From the NCBI GenBank assembly GCA_029961685.1, contig JARWKL010000001.1:31012295-31076294 (forward strand): a stretch of DNA of 64,000 nt. The letters run 5' to 3'. The stretch comes from Aristolochia californica. Taxonomy: Eukaryota; Streptophyta; Magnoliopsida; Piperales; Aristolochiaceae. The position numbers and the translations under genes were made by a program. The notes under the pieces were generated by a model. The model was not told where the DNA came from. It worked only from the letters and a program-made list of their open reading frames with translations, and did not search any database. Positions 61,006-64,000 of this stretch are shown one piece after another (position 1 is the stretch's first letter; each line of letters starts with the position of its first letter).

Positions 61006-64000
61006 ACTAGTTGTTGACCCTAACTACTTGGAATTTTATAAGAAAGAGATTTCTTCCACACTTGCTTTAAAAATGGATATGCATGCTTGAAACATGTTAA
61101 AGATGCAAATCACCTTTGGATCCAAACCTTTTAATGAGAATAACTAACGCTCATTAAATTCTCAAGTGAACTTATGGCGGGATATTTACCCGAGTCAAAC
61201 AAGCCAATATTTTTCCCATTTACAAAAAGCTGACCTAACAATCATAGATGATTGTAAAGTGATTTATCATCCGTAACGGGCTATATTACCCTAAGAAATG
61301 ACTTATGGATTGGGAGTCAACACTCAGTTAAAATACCCCTGCCATCTTCTTTTCTCGACAATTGCAAAACATGATATATAAAAACTAAAAAGAGTTCACA
61401 ATCCCTAAAAATTACAGACACTCTTTGGAATTATCTCTCTCTACATTTGTGCATTGTGCATTTCCTTTTTAGATGTACTCTTTTTTCTTAAATCAAAACT
61501 TTGAGTTTTCATTCTCCCTTCATCCCGTCAACCAAAAAGGCAAATAGATCACACCCAAATTAAGATTTTAGAGTTTATGTATAGAATTTTTTTTAAAAAT
61601 AACATATGTAAGTAAAGAAAATTTATTCACACACCACAAATGAACACAAAATTTTTGTTGTCCTTGTTTGGGAAATTCCACTAGTTCAACCCTAACAGCT
61701 TGGAATTTTATGAGTAAGATATTTCTTCCACACATGCTTTAAAAATGGATATGCTTCTTTGAAACAGGTTAAAGATGCAAATCACCTATGGATCCCAACC
61801 TTTTAAAGAGAATAACAAACACTCAATAAATTCTAAAGTGAACGTGCTATGGGACATTTCCCCGAGTCAAACAAGCCATTATTTTGCTCATTTACAAAAA
61901 AATGACCTAACGATCATAGATGATTGTAAAGTGATTCATCATCCGTAATGGGCTATATTACCCTTAGAAATGACTTATGGATAAGGAGCCAATACTCAGT
62001 TAAAAATCCCCCGCATCCCCCTTTTCCCGACGATTGCACAACATATATATAAAAACAAAAAAGAGCTCACAATCCCTAAAAATTACAGACACTCTTTCGA
62101 ATTATCTCTCTCTACATTTGTGGATTGTGCATCTACATTTTAGACGTACAATTTTTTCTTAAATCAAAACTTTGAGTTTTCGCTCTCCCTTCATCCAATA
62201 AACCAAAAAGGAAAATAGATCACAACAAAATGAAAATTTTAGAATTTATGTATGGAAAAAATTGAAAACAATTACAAATGTAAGTAGTGAAAATTTATTC
62301 ACACACCACAAATGAACACAAAAGTTTTTTTGTCCAAGTTTTGGAAATTCCACTAGTTCAACCCTAACAGCTTGGAATTTTAAAAGAAAGAGATTTCTTC
62401 CACAATTGCTTTAAAAATGGATATGCATCCAACTGAATAACAAATGCTCATTAAATTCTCAAGTGAACATACGGTGGGATACTTACCCGAGTCAAACAAG
62501 CCATTATTTTACCCATTTACAAAAAGCTGACCTAACAATCATAGTTGTAAAGTGATTTATCATGCGTAACGGGCTATATTACCATAAGAAATGACTTATC
62601 GATTGGGAGTCAACACTGAGTTAAAAATCCTGGGCCTCCCCCTTTTCTCGACAATTACAAATCCTGATATACAAATAATAAAAAGAGCTCACAATCCATA
62701 AAATTTACAGAAACTCTTTGGAATTATCTCTCTCTACATTTGTGCATTGCATATTTCTATTTTAAATGTACTCTTTTTTCTAAAATCAAAACTTTGAGTT
62801 TTCGTTCTCCCTTCATCTCGTAAACCAAAAAGGCAAATAGATCACAACAAAATGAAAATTTTAGAGTTTATGTATGGAAAAAATTTAAAACAATAACATA
62901 TGTAAGTAAAGAAAATTTATTCACACACCACAAATGAACTCAAAAGTTTTGTTGTCCTTTTTTGGGAAATTCCACTAGTTCAACCCTAACAACTTGGAAT
63001 TTTAAGAGAAAGATATTTCTACCACACGTGCTTTAAAAATGGATTTGCTTGTTTGACACATGTTAAAGATGCAAATCACCTATGGATCCATACGTTTTAA
63101 AGAGAATAACAAACGCTCATTAAATTCTCAAGTGAACGTGCGGTGGGATATTTCCCCGCTTCAAACAAGCAGTTATTTTGCCCAATTAAAAAAAGCTGAC
63201 CTAACGATCATTGATGATTGTAAAGTCATTCCTCATGTGTAACGGGCTATATTACCCTTAGAAATAACTAATGGATTGGGAGTCAACACTCAGTTTAAAA
63301 TCCCCCGCCTCCCGCCCTTTACCCAAGGATTGCAAAACCTGATATATAAAAACTAAAAAGAGCTCACAATCCCTAAAAATTACAGACACTTTTTGGAATT
63401 ATCTATCTCTACATTTGTGCATTATGCATTTCCATTTTAGACGTACTCTTTTTTATCAAAACTTTGAGTTTTCGCTCTCCCTTCTTCCCGTAAACGAAAA
63501 GGCAAATATATCACAACAAAATGAAAATTTTAGAGTTTATGTATCAAAAAAATTTAAAACAATAAAAAATGTAAGTAATGAGAATTAATTCACACACCAT
63601 AAATGAACAAAAAAATTTTGTAGTCCAAGTTTGGGAAATTCCACTAGTTCAACCCTAACTGCTTGAAATTTTAAAGAAAGAGATTTCTTCCACACAAGGT
63701 TTAAAAATGGAAATGCATGTTTGAAACATGTTAAAGATGCAAATCACCCATGGATCCAAACCTTTTAAATAGAATAACAAACGCATTTAAATTCTCAAGT
63801 GAAGATGCTATGGGATATTTAGCCAAGTCAAACTAGCCATTATTTTGCCCTTTTACAAAAAGTTGGCTTACCGATCATAGATGATTGTAAAGTGATTTAT
63901 CATACGTAATTGGTTATAGAGTTATATTACCCTAAGAAATTACTTATGGATAGGGATTCAACACTCAGTTAAAAATCCCCCACCTCCCCCTTTTCCTGAC

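Larger units (their letters stand above)
48604..64000 (+). repeat. ~667-bp tandem satellite, block 5
   Basis: Anchors are at 48990, 49595, 50267, 50700, 51372, 52047, 52706, 53381, 54042, 54713, 55385, 56059, 56715, 57373, 58042, 58728, 59372, 60005, 60679, 61128, 61790, about 62428, 63083 and 63752. Short spacings mark deleted monomers (49595, 50700, 61128). This block carries a subfamily distinct from the left arrays: AATGACTTATGG for AATGGCTTATGG, and CTAGTTGTTGACCC or GGGAAATTCCCTAAC at the start of the monomer. It runs off the end of the window. No gene is seen. Confidence 0.96.

Noticed and set aside
112..63242. Dozens of 60-90-codon open frames within the satellite, on both strands, many with similar predicted peptides.
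   Set aside because: They recur because the monomer recurs, are interrupted in most copies, have no known domain, and their boundaries follow subfamily variants.

Overview
The window is plant nuclear heterochromatin, most likely pericentromeric or subtelomeric. Both full-length retrotransposons are plant types: a Ty3/gypsy element of the Athila kind primed by tRNA-Asp, and a Ty1/copia element primed by initiator tRNA-Met. There is also a fragment of a plant pararetrovirus (Caulimoviridae-like) movement-protein gene. I see no ordinary host gene, no tRNA or rRNA gene and no CRISPR. The species cannot be named from the sequence; a dicot is my guess.

About 46 kb is one AT-rich tandem satellite with a monomer near 667 bp, all copies head to tail on the same strand. 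I traced about 71 monomers. It forms five blocks (1-12137, 12999-15047, 25147-36988, 42815-47746, 48604-64000) split by four insertions. Monomers fall into recognisable classes that recur in a fixed order, so there is patchy higher-order structure, plus one very recent local amplification near 55.9-57.9 kb. Almost every monomer carries an 18-bp near-perfect palindrome and a TATA-like box followed by pyrimidine tracts. Short open frames in the satellite are by-products of the repeat and not genes.

Insertions, left to right. (1) 12138-12998: a decayed caulimovirid movement-protein gene on the minus strand, inserted with loss of about 13 bp of satellite and no target-site duplication. (2) 15048-25146: an Athila-like element on the minus strand, with a complete 1585-bp 3' LTR, a 5' LTR truncated to 1195 bp, and one gag-pol frame broken by five stops and at least two frameshifts. 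(3) 36989-42814: a Ty1/copia element on the plus strand, with two LTRs about 5% diverged, a 5-bp target duplication (AAGAG), and a pol broken by stops and frameshifts after the integrase. (4) 47747-48603: an 857-bp solo-LTR-like element with TGTT...AACA ends.

None of the protein-coding remnants looks able to work on its own. The most interesting material is the organisation of the satellite itself, the viral fragment inside it, and a duplicated polypurine-tract/hairpin module in the gypsy element.
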